64,000 nt of DNA from contig CAPQCU010000009.1 of the NCBI GenBank assembly GCA_948684385.1, positions 1 through 64,000 of the forward strand, written 5' to 3'. Under the pieces are notes generated by a model, which saw only the letters and a program-made list of their open reading frames with translations, did not search any database and was not told the origin of the DNA. This DNA is from an uncultured bacterium. GTDB lineage: Bacteria; Cyanobacteriota; Vampirovibrionia; Gastranaerophilales; Gastranaerophilaceae. Of the stretch, positions 1 to 8,362 are shown one piece after another (position 1 is the first letter of the stretch; the number at the start of each line of letters is the position of its first letter). The position numbers and the translations under genes were made by a program.

Positions 1-851
1 GATTGCATTGTTTCCGCATCATATTTCATAGCGCAGGCAACGTGGGTCGGGTTTCTTACGACAAAATCCGCTTCCGGCACAGAATCCATTGCTCCCTGCT
101 GAAGCATTTGCATACGCCTTTGACGGAGCGCTGCTTTAACGTGCGGATCGCCTTCGGAGTTTTTGTATTCATCTTTGATTTCTTTAAACGACATTTTTTG
201 ATCTTTTAAGAACTTCCATTTGGTTACTCCGTAGTCAGCTGCTGCGATTATGAGAAACGCAATGCAGGCTTTGTAGATAAACTCAACGATAAGTTTTCCG
301 AATTCAATCATTACTGCAAAGTTATTATCAATGGCAGCAAGCATAAGAATACTTTCTAGATGCGAGCGATATACAGTCCAGCCAACAAGTCCTAAAATAG
401 CAACTTTTACAATGTTTTTAAAAAGTTCAAAAAGTGTTTTGACTTGAAACAGGTTTTTGAAATACTTAGTCGGGTTAAGTTTGTCCAGCTTTGGAACAAG
501 AGGAGCTGTTGCTACAAGCGGACCGACCTGAATAAAATCGCCTAAAATTGCGATAAAAGCAGCAACAAAAAGAATTGAACCTATGATTGCTACTGCAGGA
601 ATTAAAGTTACAGTAAGCATATACGTAAAGCCGACAGCTTCAACATGCTGGTTAGGGATTTGTTCGTAAAGAGTTTTGAAAAGTCCTACGATAAGTTTCC
701 AGATAATCGGAGCAAGCATATTAATGAAAGTAAACATAACAAGAAGAGACAATGCTGTTGACACGTCTTTAGATTTTACTACCTGCCCTTCTTTCCTTGC
801 TCTTTCTAACTTCTGGGGCGTGGCATCAAATTGTTTGTCTTCATCACCCAT
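1..851 (-). CDS. flhB: Flagellar type III export protein FlhB (C-terminus cut by window edge)
   Basis: Membrane component of the flagellar export gate that switches substrate specificity from rod/hook to filament. The reading frame starts at the ATG at 851 (MGDEDKQFDATPQKLERARK), matches the usual FlhB opening, and runs off the left edge after 283 residues. Hydrophobic helices fill roughly residues 30-60, 80-110, 140-165 and 180-205. The autocleavage motif NPTH is at about residue 267, close to its place in Salmonella FlhB (269). The linker before it is basic (KFLKDQKMSFKEIKDEYK), as in the family. A purine-rich GAGG lies upstream. The roughly 80 remaining C-terminal residues are outside the window. 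Confidence 0.95.
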   Translation of the reverse strand, partial: MGDEDKQFDATPQKLERARKEGQVVKSKDVSTALSLLVMFTFINMLAPIIWKLIVGLFKTLYEQIPNQHVEAVGFTYMLTVTLIPAVAIIGSILFVAAFIAILGDFIQVGPLVATAPLVPKLDKLNPTKYFKNLFQVKTLFELFKNIVKVAILGLVGWTVYRSHLESILMLAAIDNNFAVMIEFGKLIVEFIYKACIAFLIIAAADYGVTKWKFLKDQKMSFKEIKDEYKNSEGDPHVKAALRQRRMQMLQQGAMDSVPEADFVVRNPTHVACAMKYDAETMQ

Positions 852-909
852 TGGCTGCCTCGGTTGGATTTTCTGTTAATAATATTCTAACATAAACCTG
901 TATTTGTTG

Positions 910-915
910 TATAAT
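910..915 (+). promoter_or_regulatory. -10 box (TATAAT) six bases before an ATG: leaderless start
   Basis: Perfect TATAAT, preceded by TG (TTGTATAAT), ends six bases before the ATG at 922. No Shine-Dalgarno sequence fits between them, so transcription would begin at or within a base or two of the start codon. Confidence 0.6.
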
Positions 916-921
916 ATTGTT

Positions 922-1149
922 ATGAATACTTATATTTTATACGCTTTAATATTTTGCGCAGGAGCTTTAACCGGTATTTTTTTAATGTGGCTTAAGCTTC
1001 GAGTCAAGAATATTACTTTAAATTCTTATAAACGCGAGTTGGAAAAAGAATCTATTTCTTCAACAGAAAGTTCTTCGCGTGTGAAAGTTTTGGAATCAAA
1101 AATTGAAGTGCTTGAAAAAGCGCTTGAAAACGCTCTCAAAAATAAATAG
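922..1149 (+). CDS. Small membrane-anchored coiled-coil protein, unknown function
   Basis: About 75 residues. One N-terminal hydrophobic segment (residues 3-22, YILYALIFCAGALTGIFLMW) is followed by a charged helix (KRELEKES...VLESKIEVLEKALENALKNK) with heptad-like Leu spacing, probably a short coiled coil facing the cytoplasm. I chose the ATG at 922 over an in-frame TTG at 904, because a TATAAT sits exactly six bases before 922 and the TTG would lie upstream of that box. It is divergent from flhB. I do not recognise the family; LapA-like or YtxH-like membrane-anchor proteins look similar in layout. Confidence 0.7.
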   Translation: MNTYILYALIFCAGALTGIFLMWLKLRVKNITLNSYKRELEKESISSTESSSRVKVLESKIEVLEKALENALKNK

Positions 1150-1162
1150 TAATATAGAGTTA

Positions 1163-1191
1163 TTGACCTGCATTTTACTATGTTTTAGAAT
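1163..1191 (+). promoter_or_regulatory. Sigma-70-type promoter for the 1220 gene
   Basis: TTGACC (1163-1168) and TAGAAT (1186-1191) are separated by 17 bases. A strong GGAGG follows at 1207-1211, so this gene has a conventional leader. Confidence 0.65.
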
Positions 1192-1219
1192 AAAAATATA
1201 GAACATGGAGGTGTGTGTG

Positions 1220-1501
1220 ATGAGAGTGAATTCTGTCTCTGGTGTGAATTATAGAAAGCCGCTTAGAAAAGTTGTGCAAACCGCGCAGCCGGAAGATACT
1301 CCTGCTGAAATTAATTTTAGGGGTAAATTTGGCAAAATAATAGGTGGCGCAGTAGGAACTGGTGCAGTTGTTGCAGCATCTTTTGTGTTTGCACCCGCTG
1401 TAATCTGCCTTGCCGGAGCCGGACTTTTAGCCGGAATGGTTGGCGGTGATGTTGTAGAAGACAAAGTAAACGATAACAATAAAGATAAAGGTAAAAAATA
1501 A
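1220..1501 (+). CDS. Hypothetical glycine-rich membrane protein with N-terminal INFRG motif
   Basis: 93 residues from the ATG at 1220, chosen because GGAGG lies eight bases upstream; an ATG at 1205 overlaps that site. The N-terminus (MRVNSVSGVNYRKP) leads to INFRGKFG at about residues 31-38, the short Phe-x-Gly motif shared with several other proteins here. A Gly/Ala-rich hydrophobic stretch follows (about residues 41-75, IIGGAVGTGAVVAASFVFAP and onward), resembling glycine-zipper membrane segments, then an Asp/Asn/Lys-rich polar tail. There is no classical signal peptide. Function unknown. Confidence 0.75.
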   Translation: MRVNSVSGVNYRKPLRKVVQTAQPEDTPAEINFRGKFGKIIGGAVGTGAVVAASFVFAPAVICLAGAGLLAGMVGGDVVEDKVNDNNKDKGKK

Positions 1502-1567
1502 CCTTTCAAAGTTGCATACATCTCTGATTTATTGTAAAATAATCTTAACAAATAGGAGACGAGATTT

Positions 1568-2176
1568 ATGACAACAGATTTTAAGAAGATATTGAGCTAT
1601 GTACCTACAGTTATTGAATCATCATCAAGAGGCGAAAAATCTTTTGATATTTTTTCAAGACTTTTGAGGGAAAGAATTATTTTTCTTGGTACTGAAATAG
1701 ATGACGATGTTGCAAATTCTGTTGTTGCACAGCTTTTGCTGCTTGATAGCGAAAACCCTGAAAAAGATATTATGCTTTATATTAATTCTCCTGGCGGTGT
1801 AATTACTGCAGGCATGGCAATTTATGATACTATGAATTTAATCAAAGCAGATGTTCAGACTATCTGCCTCGGAGAAGCTGCTTCAATGGGTGCTTTCTTG
1901 CTTTCTGCAGGTGCAAAAGGAAAGAGAATGGCTTTACCTAGTGCAAGAATTATGATTCACCAGCCTTTAGGCGGTGCAAAAGGTCAGGCAACTGATATCG
2001 AGCTGGAAGCAAAAGAAATTTTGAGAATGAAAGATATGTTAATCGGTATTATGGCAGAAAATTCCGGTCAGCCGTTTGACAAAGTTAAAGAAGATTGTGA
2101 AAGAGACCACTATCTTTCAGCTGCAGAAGCTGTTGAGTACGGTTTGATTGATAAAGTTGTAACTTCAGCAGTTTAA
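1568..2176 (+). CDS. clpP: ATP-dependent Clp protease proteolytic subunit
   Basis: Serine protease subunit that assembles as a tetradecamer and degrades proteins unfolded by ClpX or ClpA/C. Length is typical at 202 residues. The triad is visible: Ser106 in EAASMGAF, His131 in MIHQPLGG, and Asp180 in CERDHYLSAAEA. The oxyanion-loop motif NSPGG is at residues 73-77. An AGGAGA precedes the ATG. The gene stands alone, with a terminator directly downstream and no clpX or tig next to it. Confidence 0.97.
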   Translation: MTTDFKKILSYVPTVIESSSRGEKSFDIFSRLLRERIIFLGTEIDDDVANSVVAQLLLLDSENPEKDIMLYINSPGGVITAGMAIYDTMNLIKADVQTICLGEAASMGAFLLSAGAKGKRMALPSARIMIHQPLGGAKGQATDIELEAKEILRMKDMLIGIMAENSGQPFDKVKEDCERDHYLSAAEAVEYGLIDKVVTSAV

Positions 2177-2194
2177 TAAAAAAAGAAATAAGTA

Positions 2195-2238
2195 AAAAAG
2201 CAAACGGTGTTTTTTGTACACTATTTGCTTTTTTTTTT
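2195..2238 (+). terminator. Rho-independent terminator after clpP
   Basis: AAGCAAA and TTTGCTT form the outer stem, with an inner GTGT/ACAC pairing, followed by about ten T residues. Confidence 0.75.
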
Positions 2239-2267
2239 GTTTCGTACTAGAATGTTGCTAATGTGTA

Positions 2268-2312
2268 ACCGGGTCGGAATTAAAAACCTTACCGGTAAAA
2301 TATAAATTAAGG
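2268..2312 (+). promoter_or_regulatory. Structured leader of metK, possible SD-masking switch
   Basis: ACCGG (2268-2272) can pair with CCGGT (2292-2296). The loop of that hairpin holds CCTTA (2287-2291), which is complementary to TAAGG (2308-2312), the core of the metK Shine-Dalgarno site. The two pairings could be alternatives (SD open versus masked) or form a pseudoknot. A possible -10 (TAGAAT, 2248-2253) gives a leader of about 70 nt. metK is a common target of SAM riboswitches, but I could not match this to a known SAM class, so a ligand is speculation. Confidence 0.35.
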
Positions 2313-2323
2313 AGATATGAAAA

Positions 2324-3592
2324 ATGACATCAAAGAAATTTTTGTTCACTTCTGAATCAGTTACAGAAGGACACCCCGACAAAGTTTGCGATCAGATTTC
2401 TGATGCGATTTTGGATGAATTCTTAACAAAAGATCCGCAATCCAGAGTAGCTGCTGAAACAACTGCTACAACAGGTATGGTTCTTGTTTGCGGAGAAATA
2501 ACATCAAATTGTTATGTTGATATTCCGCAGGTTGTTAGAAATACAGTAAGAAATATCGGTTATGAAGGACAGGCAGGCGGCGGCTTTGACTGCGATACCT
2601 GTGCTGTTTTAACCAGTATTGATGAACAGTCTGTTGATATTGCAGGCGGTGTAAATAAAGCACTTGAAACAAGAAGCGAAAATGCTGATACTTCATCAAG
2701 CGAAACTTCTAATATTGGTGCTGGCGATCAGGGTATTATGTTTGGTTACGCTTGTAACGAGACTCCTGAGCTTATGCCTTTGCCAATCAGCCTTGCTCAT
2801 AAACTTTCTTACAGACTTGCGCAAGTTAGAAAAGAAGGACTATTAAGCTACTTGAGACCTGACGGAAAATCTCAGGTAACTGTTGAATATGTTGACGGAA
2901 AACCTTCAAGAATTCATACAGTACTTCTTTCTACACAACATGCTGCAGAAATTAACGGCGAAAGCGATAACTCAAAAGTCCAATCAATTATTAATTCTGA
3001 CTTAAAGAAATTAGTTATTGATTATGTTTTTGAAACAGAATCTATTAAACCAGATGCAGACACAATAATTCTAATCAATCCGTCCGGAAGATTTGTTGTT
3101 GGCGGACCTCAAGGTGATTCAGGATTAACTGGAAGAAAAATTATTGTTGATACTTACGGCGGATACTCACGTCACGGTGGCGGAGCTTTCTCAGGAAAAG
3201 ATCCTACAAAAGTTGACAGATCGGCTGCTTATGCTTCAAGATATGTTGCTAAGAATATTGTTGCAGCAGGTCTTGCTGATAAGTGCGAAATCGAGCTTGC
3301 TTATGCAATCGGTGTAGCAGAACCTGTTTCAATATTTGTTGATACATTTGGAACCGGCAGAATTTCCGATGACGAAATTTCTGAACTTGTTCGTAAGAAC
3401 TTTGATTTGAGACCGGCTGCAATTATTTCAAACTTCGATTTGAGAAACTTGCCTGCTAAAAACGGCGGTAAATTCTATCAGAAGCTTGCTGCTTACGGTC
3501 ATGTCGGCAGAACAGACTTAGTTGTACCTTGGGAAAACTTAGATAAGGTAGAAACACTAAAAAAGTCTTTATCAGCTAGCGCTCTTTGCTAG
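2324..3592 (+). CDS. metK: S-adenosylmethionine synthetase
   Basis: Makes SAM from methionine and ATP. At 422 residues it is somewhat longer than the usual 380-400, with extra sequence in the middle and at the C-terminus. Signature motifs are GHPDKVCDQISDAILD near residues 16-31, GAGDQGIMFGYA near 132-143, and GGGAFSGKDPTKVDRSAAY near 286-304. The ATG follows AAGGAGAT by a normal distance. It is a single-gene unit between the structured leader and a strong terminator. Confidence 0.97.
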   Translation: MTSKKFLFTSESVTEGHPDKVCDQISDAILDEFLTKDPQSRVAAETTATTGMVLVCGEITSNCYVDIPQVVRNTVRNIGYEGQAGGGFDCDTCAVLTSIDEQSVDIAGGVNKALETRSENADTSSSETSNIGAGDQGIMFGYACNETPELMPLPISLAHKLSYRLAQVRKEGLLSYLRPDGKSQVTVEYVDGKPSRIHTVLLSTQHAAEINGESDNSKVQSIINSDLKKLVIDYVFETESIKPDADTIILINPSGRFVVGGPQGDSGLTGRKIIVDTYGGYSRHGGGAFSGKDPTKVDRSAAYASRYVAKNIVAAGLADKCEIELAYAIGVAEPVSIFVDTFGTGRISDDEISELVRKNFDLRPAAIISNFDLRNLPAKNGGKFYQKLAAYGHVGRTDLVVPWENLDKVETLKKSLSASALC

Positions 3593-3610
3593 ATTGAAGT
3601 TTTAAATTAC

Positions 3611-3644
3611 AGGGCGGGTTTGCTTTTGCAAACCCGCCCTTTTT
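3611..3644 (+). terminator. Strong rho-independent terminator after metK
   Basis: AGGGCGGGTTTGC and GCAAACCCGCCCT form a 13-bp perfect stem with a TTTT loop and a T tract. Confidence 0.9.
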
Positions 3645-3680
3645 AATTGTAAAAATTTTTAAACTTTTAATGACAATTTG

Positions 3681-3694
3681 GCATGCTTTATGTA
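3681..3694 (+). promoter_or_regulatory. CATGCTTTATGTAT promoter-like word
   Basis: Resembles words at 8330, 22624 and 35065, which also precede genes of the N-terminal motif family. It sits about 40 bases before the GTG at 3734. Role inferred only from recurrence and position. Confidence 0.35.
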
Positions 3695-3733
3695 TTATTA
3701 TTTTAGGGGAATTTTAAAAAGGAGTTTGGGCTC

Positions 3734-4204
3734 GTGATTAATAAGAAGATAGAAACAGTAAATCCAATACAAAGTACTTTATCAAGAGACGATGATTCGT
3801 TTACAGCGCTTTCAACATCAGCTCTGCTTGCGAAAAGCTCTGTTCCGTATTCTCACAGAAGAGTTGCTGATAACTATGTGATTATTAAAAAAGTATACAG
3901 ATTTCAGGCTGTACAGAGCCGTATAAATAACGCTGAGCTTCAGTTGTTGAAGAAATATGATTTTAATACTTTAGAGTTTTCTACTATTAAACAGATTAAC
4001 GAAGAGCTTTCTTATTTGAAAAAATGGTCAACTTCCGGAAATGAGCTTTTGCGCAAAGATGCAGACAATTTGCTTCAAATAAGATGCAAAGAACTTAAAT
4101 ACATAGTAGCTAGCCGTTATTCAACTGTAACAAATGAAATTTACAACGGTTACAAGGCTCTGGAAAAATATTTTGAGGAAATTTCGAAATTTTATTCTTT
4201 ATGA
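3734..4204 (+). CDS. Hypothetical helical protein, 156 residues
   Basis: Starts with GTG at 3734, nine bases after AAGGAG. Charged and predicted mostly helical, with no signal peptide, membrane segment or Cys. The N-terminus (MINKKIETVNPIQS, then DDDSFTALSTSA) only loosely resembles the FxG-type N-termini of its neighbours. The rest (KKVYRFQAVQSRINNAELQLLKKYD... EEISKFYSL) could be a helical bundle. The next gene (4283) follows by 78 bases in the same direction and probably shares the transcript. Not recognised. Confidence 0.7.
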   Translation: MINKKIETVNPIQSTLSRDDDSFTALSTSALLAKSSVPYSHRRVADNYVIIKKVYRFQAVQSRINNAELQLLKKYDFNTLEFSTIKQINEELSYLKKWSTSGNELLRKDADNLLQIRCKELKYIVASRYSTVTNEIYNGYKALEKYFEEISKFYSL

Positions 4205-4282
4205 TGTTCCTTGTTAAGTTTTTTTAAGAAAAGGGCAAATTTTATTCTTGAGGAGTTTTAACTTATCAGGAAGGTTGTAGTG

Positions 4283-4966
4283 ATGAATATAAGCCCGTTA
4301 AATTATAATACACAGAAAACCGCATTTGGACATAAAATTTCTACAAACAGCGGTTTTACAGCAAAAGAGAAAGCTATTGTTGCAGGCTCTACTGCTCTCG
4401 GGGTTGCAGCGAGCTTGGCTGTACTTGCAAAGTGTAAAGGATACTCGCTTAATCCGATAAAAATGGTTAAGAATTATAAAAATTCTTATTTCGCAAAGAC
4501 TCCGTTTTTAGCACCACAAATTTGCGCTATGGGTGCAGGTACCTGCCTTGGAGGATTAGCAGGCGGATATATTGTAGATAAAAATCCTATAAACAGAAAA
4601 GCTAAAAAACGTGAAGCCGTCATGCAAATGGGTAATATTTCTATACCTATTTTAACTGTTGATTTATTTGAAAATTTAACATCGAAACATGGTAAAGCTG
4701 CGCAAGCAGTTGGTACTATAGCAGGAGTATTCACAGGTGTTTACCTGGCAAATTTCCTAATGAATAAGTTGGGAAATGTTCTATTCAAAAATAAAGATGA
4801 GAGAGGTGTTGAAATTGTGGACTTCTCAGCACACTTTGACGACGTGATTGCAAGTGCTTCATATATGTCACCTAAATCAAAAATTGTGCATGCCGTTTCA
4901 AGAGTAGTACCAGCAATACTTGTTATACCTGGATTTGAAGTCGGAACAAAGAAGCCAGATGAATAA
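4283..4966 (+). CDS. Hypothetical membrane protein with N-terminal TAFGHK motif
   Basis: 227 residues from the ATG at 4283, selected by AGGAAGG eight bases upstream. The N-terminus MNISPLNYNTQKTAFGHK belongs to the recurring Phe-motif type. Hydrophobic Gly/Ala-rich segments lie around residues 28-47 (AIVAGSTALGVAASLAVLAK), 74-96 (APQICAMGAGTCLGGLAGGY) and 140-160 (AVGTIAGVFTGVYLANFLM), suggesting three membrane helices, plus a weak one near the C-terminus. Function unknown. A hairpin with a T tract follows. Confidence 0.75.
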   Translation: MNISPLNYNTQKTAFGHKISTNSGFTAKEKAIVAGSTALGVAASLAVLAKCKGYSLNPIKMVKNYKNSYFAKTPFLAPQICAMGAGTCLGGLAGGYIVDKNPINRKAKKREAVMQMGNISIPILTVDLFENLTSKHGKAAQAVGTIAGVFTGVYLANFLMNKLGNVLFKNKDERGVEIVDFSAHFDDVIASASYMSPKSKIVHAVSRVVPAILVIPGFEVGTKKPDE

Positions 4967-4997
4967 AGGGCAAAGCAAGATTGCTTCACCCTTTTAA
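4965..4997 (+). terminator. Terminator after the 4283 gene
   Basis: AAAGGG, AAGCAA and TTGCTT, CCCTTTT form a stem with one internal mismatch, followed by a short T run. It may also stop the converging minus-strand gene at 5033. Confidence 0.6.
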
Positions 4998-5032
4998 AAC
5001 TTTGTTTTTCCCAAAATCTCCGTGAATAAAAC

Positions 5033-5185
5033 TTAAGCTAACCCCAAAGCCTTTTTGTACCAGGAGAATGATTCAATTTCATACCCGTTGAAAGTGGTTT
5101 TTACTTGCTGTTTCTTCAAGTAGTTTTCAAATTCGTCATTGAAAGTAGACTTAACTGTTTTTGTTTCTTTAGAGAGTAGTTTCAT
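5033..5185 (-). CDS. Small hypothetical protein, 50 residues
   Basis: A short reading frame with a strong AGGAGA eight bases before the ATG at 5185. The product begins MKLLSKETKTVKSTFNDEFE and ends ESFSWYKKALGLA. It is charged and has no signal peptide or membrane helix. The good ribosome-binding site, and its place inside a gap that otherwise has no gene, support it as real. The upstream 260 bases (5186-5445) are AT-rich and hold promoters for this gene and the divergent 5446 gene; no other structure was seen. Confidence 0.6.
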   Translation of the reverse strand: MKLLSKETKTVKSTFNDEFENYLKKQQVKTTFNGYEIESFSWYKKALGLA

Positions 5186-5445
5186 CTTTTTTCTCCTATT
5201 TTAGTAACACACGTTTATATAAAAATCTATTCTTAACCAGTTAATTTCTACACGAATTTTATGGGTTTATTGTAGCATAAAATTGGCATCTTAGCAATCG
5301 ATATGTTACGAATTGTAAGCGTTTTCACAAAAAATTATTCTTTAGAATTAGATGTATATAATCATATAGAATAAGTGTATATATTTACATTTGTTCCGGT
5401 TTTATTTATCATATATAAGTAATAGGGTAGTTTAGGAGTATAGTT

Positions 5446-6822
5446 ATGTACAATGTTGCAATTATCGGTGCCGGTCCTGCCGGAATTTTTTCTGCGTTGG
5501 AAATTATTAAGCTTCGTCCGGACTGGAAAATAATTCTAATTGAAAAAGGACAAAAAATTGAAAAGAGGAAATGTCCGATTAGAGAAGGTTCTCCGAAATG
5601 TGTTAACTGCAGACGCTGCGGGCTTTTGTGCGGATGGGGCGGTGCAGGAGCGTTTTCAGACGGCAAATTGACTTTGACTCCTGATGTCGGAGGCCATCTT
5701 GTTGATTATATGCCACGGGAAAAGGTTGAAGAATATATTAAGTACGCTGATAATATGTACTTAGAACACGGTGCAACTGATGAAGTTTTCGGAACTGACA
5801 TGGAAGTGTTTAGAGAAATCGAACGTGAAGCTGCTCTTGCTGAACTTAAGCTTGTTCATTCTCCGGTTAGACATTTGGGTACGGAGAGAAGCTTAGATGT
5901 CTTAAAACACATGCAAGACTACTTAGATGAAAGAATTACTATTTTAAATAATGTGTCTGCTCAAAGCTTGATTGTTGAGTGTGAGCAGGTTAAAGGTATT
6001 CTACTTGATAATGGTGAAACAATAAGAGCGGAATATACAATTATTGCACCGGGAAGAGAAGGTGCTGACTGGCTTACTCAGGAGTTTGCAAAAAATAAAA
6101 TCGGTATGGTTAATAATGCTGTTGACGTCGGTGTTCGTGTAGAACTTCCTGCGCCTGTATTTGCGCCTTTGACTGACAAACTTTATGAGTCTAAGCTCGT
6201 TTACTATTCTCCGACTTTCGGGGATGAAGTCAGAACTTTCTGCATGAATCCTAACGGAGAAGTTGTTCAGGAAAATTACAACGGTATTTCAACTGTAAAT
6301 GGTCACAGTTATGCAAATATTAAAACTAAAAACACAAACTTTGCACTTCTTGTAAGTAAGAAGTTTACCGAGCCGTTCAAAGAGCCGATTGCTTACGGTC
6401 AGCATATTGCAAGTCTTGCTAACATGCTTGCAGGCGGAATTCTTGTTCAAAGATTTGGTGATTTACTTGAAGGAAGGCGTTCGACTCCTGAAAGAATTAA
6501 CTCAAGTATTATTACACCGACGCTTACATGCGCAACTCCGGGGGATTTAAGCCTTGTTATACCTTACAGACAAATGAAAAGTATTATTGAAATGCTTTTT
6601 GCGCTTGATAAAATTGCGCCGGGTACAGCTTCTAGATATACGCTTCTTTACGGTATAGAAGTTAAGTTCTACTCTGCAAGGGTTAAGCTTACTAACGAGC
6701 TTGAAACAGAAGGGGTTAAGAACCTGTTTACAATCGGTGACGGAGCAGGGGTTACAAGAGGTTTGATACAGGCTTCCGCATCAGGTGTTTATGTAGCACA
6801 AACTATTTGCGCCCGCGGATGA
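5446..6822 (+). CDS. FAD-dependent dehydrogenase of the COG2509 type
   Basis: Predicted flavoprotein oxidoreductase, 458 residues. The FAD-binding dinucleotide motif GAGPAG is at residues 8-13. A cysteine cluster follows at C43, C52, C55, C58 and C62 (KCVNCRRCGLLCGWGGAGAF), characteristic of this uncharacterised family, and a C-terminal FAD motif reads LFTIGDGAGVTRG near residue 430. The product begins MYNVAIIGAGPAG behind an SD of TTAGGAG. The substrate is unknown for the family. Soluble, with no signal sequence. Confidence 0.85.
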   Translation: MYNVAIIGAGPAGIFSALEIIKLRPDWKIILIEKGQKIEKRKCPIREGSPKCVNCRRCGLLCGWGGAGAFSDGKLTLTPDVGGHLVDYMPREKVEEYIKYADNMYLEHGATDEVFGTDMEVFREIEREAALAELKLVHSPVRHLGTERSLDVLKHMQDYLDERITILNNVSAQSLIVECEQVKGILLDNGETIRAEYTIIAPGREGADWLTQEFAKNKIGMVNNAVDVGVRVELPAPVFAPLTDKLYESKLVYYSPTFGDEVRTFCMNPNGEVVQENYNGISTVNGHSYANIKTKNTNFALLVSKKFTEPFKEPIAYGQHIASLANMLAGGILVQRFGDLLEGRRSTPERINSSIITPTLTCATPGDLSLVIPYRQMKSIIEMLFALDKIAPGTASRYTLLYGIEVKFYSARVKLTNELETEGVKNLFTIGDGAGVTRGLIQASASGVYVAQTICARG

Positions 6823-6852
6823 TGCTTCTTGTTACTTCCTGTTAATCTGTGC

Positions 6853-6858
6853 TAAAAT
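6853..6858 (+). promoter_or_regulatory. Extended -10 box (TGTGCTAAAAT) six bases before fliI
   Basis: TAAAAT with the upstream TGTGC ends six bases before the ATG at 6865. No SD sequence is present, so a leaderless fliI transcript is predicted. Confidence 0.55.
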
Positions 6859-6864
6859 AAACTT

Positions 6865-8211
6865 ATGGAAGGCGTTAATCAGGAATATATTGATAATATC
6901 AAAACACGGGTGAGTGATACGTTAGAAAACCTTGAGCTGTATCAGTTTAAAGGAAGTGTATCAAAACTTCTCGGACTGACGGTTGAGGTTAAACTTCCCG
7001 GGCTTAAGATTGGCGACCTTTGTTATATAGAAGCAGCAAACGGAGAGAAAAAACCTGCTGAAGTTGTTGCGTTTAAAGGTGACGCAGCACAGCTTCTTTT
7101 GCTTTATGATGGCACCGGTATCGGACAGGGAAGTCTTGTAACTACTACCGGAAAACCTATTATAATTCCTGTCGGAGACTTTCTTCTTGGTCGTTTGATA
7201 AACCCGATGGGCGAACCGATTGACGGAAAACCTATGAATATAGAAGGCGCACTCTGGCGTCCGGTTGAAGGACCACCGCCCGGACCGTTTGAGAGACCGA
7301 TTATTAATGAAATGTTTTCAACCGGAGTAAGGGCAATTGATTCTTGTTTAACATTTGGCTGCGGTCAGCGTATGGGCTTATTTGCAGGCTCAGGTGTCGG
7401 TAAAAGTACTCTTCTCGGTATGATTGCAAGAAATTCTGATGCAGATGTAAACGTAGTTGCGCTAATCGGAGAACGTGGTAGGGAAGTTAAAGAATTTGTT
7501 GAAGATGCGCTTGGACCTGAAGGTATGAAAAAATCTGTTTTAGTTTGTTCTACAGGTGACCAGCCTCCGTTAATCAGGCAGAAATGCCTTTTGACAGCAA
7601 CTGCTGTGTGCGAATACTTTAGAGATCAGGGTAAAAAAGTTTTCCTGATGACAGATACTGTAACACGTTGTGCGATGGCAGGACGTGAAGTCGGGCTTTC
7701 AATCGGAGAACCTCCAACAATGAAAGGTTATCCGCCTTCAATCTTTTCATGGCTTCAAAAAGTTCTTGAACGTGCCGGCAACAGCCCGAGGGGTTCTATT
7801 ACAGCCTTCTATACAGTACTTATGGAAGGTGATGATATTAATGACCCGATTGTAGACACAGTAAGAGGTATTACGGATGGTCACATTTTCTTGTCGAGAA
7901 AAGTTGCTGAAGCCAACCATTACCCTGCGATTGATGTTTTAGGAAGTATTTCGAGGCTTATGTCGGCAATTGCTTCGCAGCCTCATAAAGAAGCTGCTGC
8001 GAAGCTTAGAAAAATCATGGCAATGTATAGAGAAAATAAAGATTTGATTGATGTCGGTATGTATCAAAGAGGTTCTAATCCAAAGCTTGATATTGCGATT
8101 GATATGATGCCTAAAGTTAACGCGTTTCTGCAGCAGAGAACGACCGATTCTGTAAACATGCAAAATACCATTGATACTCTTGTAAATATGATGTCAGGCG
8201 TAGACATTTGA
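6865..8211 (+). CDS. fliI: Flagellum-specific ATPase FliI
   Basis: ATPase that energises or assists flagellar type III export, related to the F1 beta subunit. Length is typical at 448 residues. Walker A GSGVGKST is near residues 175-182 and the Walker B strand KKVFLMTDTVTRCAMAGREV is near 265. The type III ATPase signature region GEPPTMKGYPPSIFSWLQKV is also present. It could in principle be a YscN-type secretion ATPase, but flhB and flagellins in the same window favour the flagellum. No other fli gene is adjacent, so flagellar genes are scattered in this genome. Confidence 0.93.
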   Translation: MEGVNQEYIDNIKTRVSDTLENLELYQFKGSVSKLLGLTVEVKLPGLKIGDLCYIEAANGEKKPAEVVAFKGDAAQLLLLYDGTGIGQGSLVTTTGKPIIIPVGDFLLGRLINPMGEPIDGKPMNIEGALWRPVEGPPPGPFERPIINEMFSTGVRAIDSCLTFGCGQRMGLFAGSGVGKSTLLGMIARNSDADVNVVALIGERGREVKEFVEDALGPEGMKKSVLVCSTGDQPPLIRQKCLLTATAVCEYFRDQGKKVFLMTDTVTRCAMAGREVGLSIGEPPTMKGYPPSIFSWLQKVLERAGNSPRGSITAFYTVLMEGDDINDPIVDTVRGITDGHIFLSRKVAEANHYPAIDVLGSISRLMSAIASQPHKEAAAKLRKIMAMYRENKDLIDVGMYQRGSNPKLDIAIDMMPKVNAFLQQRTTDSVNMQNTIDTLVNMMSGVDI

Positions 8212-8329
8212 TTTTTATGTTATATAATTAATTATGTAAAATTTAGTGATAATGTGTATTATATACAATATTAAATTTTGTAAAAATTTTGTTTTACATG
8301 CCAGTAAAATAGCAAAAAATATTCTTTTA

Positions 8330-8343
8330 CATTCTTTATATTT
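8330..8343 (+). promoter_or_regulatory. CATTCTTTATATTT promoter-like word
   Basis: Preceded by TTCTTTTA, as at 35057-35064. It lies about 20 bases before the GTG of the giant GH13 gene and may be its promoter core. Confidence 0.35.
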
Positions 8344-8362
8344 ATAGAAGGAGTTTCTGAAG

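Noticed and set aside
1..851. A virulence-type III secretion system
   Set aside because: FlhB and FliI resemble secretion-system homologues, but flagellins and a Maf transferase are present and no secretin, needle or translocator gene was seen.
1249..1551. Minus-strand open frame of 100 codons opposite the 1220 gene
   Set aside because: It mirrors the plus-strand gene, which has a promoter and strong SD. The translation is Pro/Ser/Thr-rich, as is usual for a shadow frame, and no SD precedes it.
3681..3700. Possible sigma-54 promoter (TTGGCATGCTTTATGTA)
   Set aside because: The -24 GG and -12 GC dinucleotides do not fit at the required spacing, and similar words elsewhere lack TTGGC.
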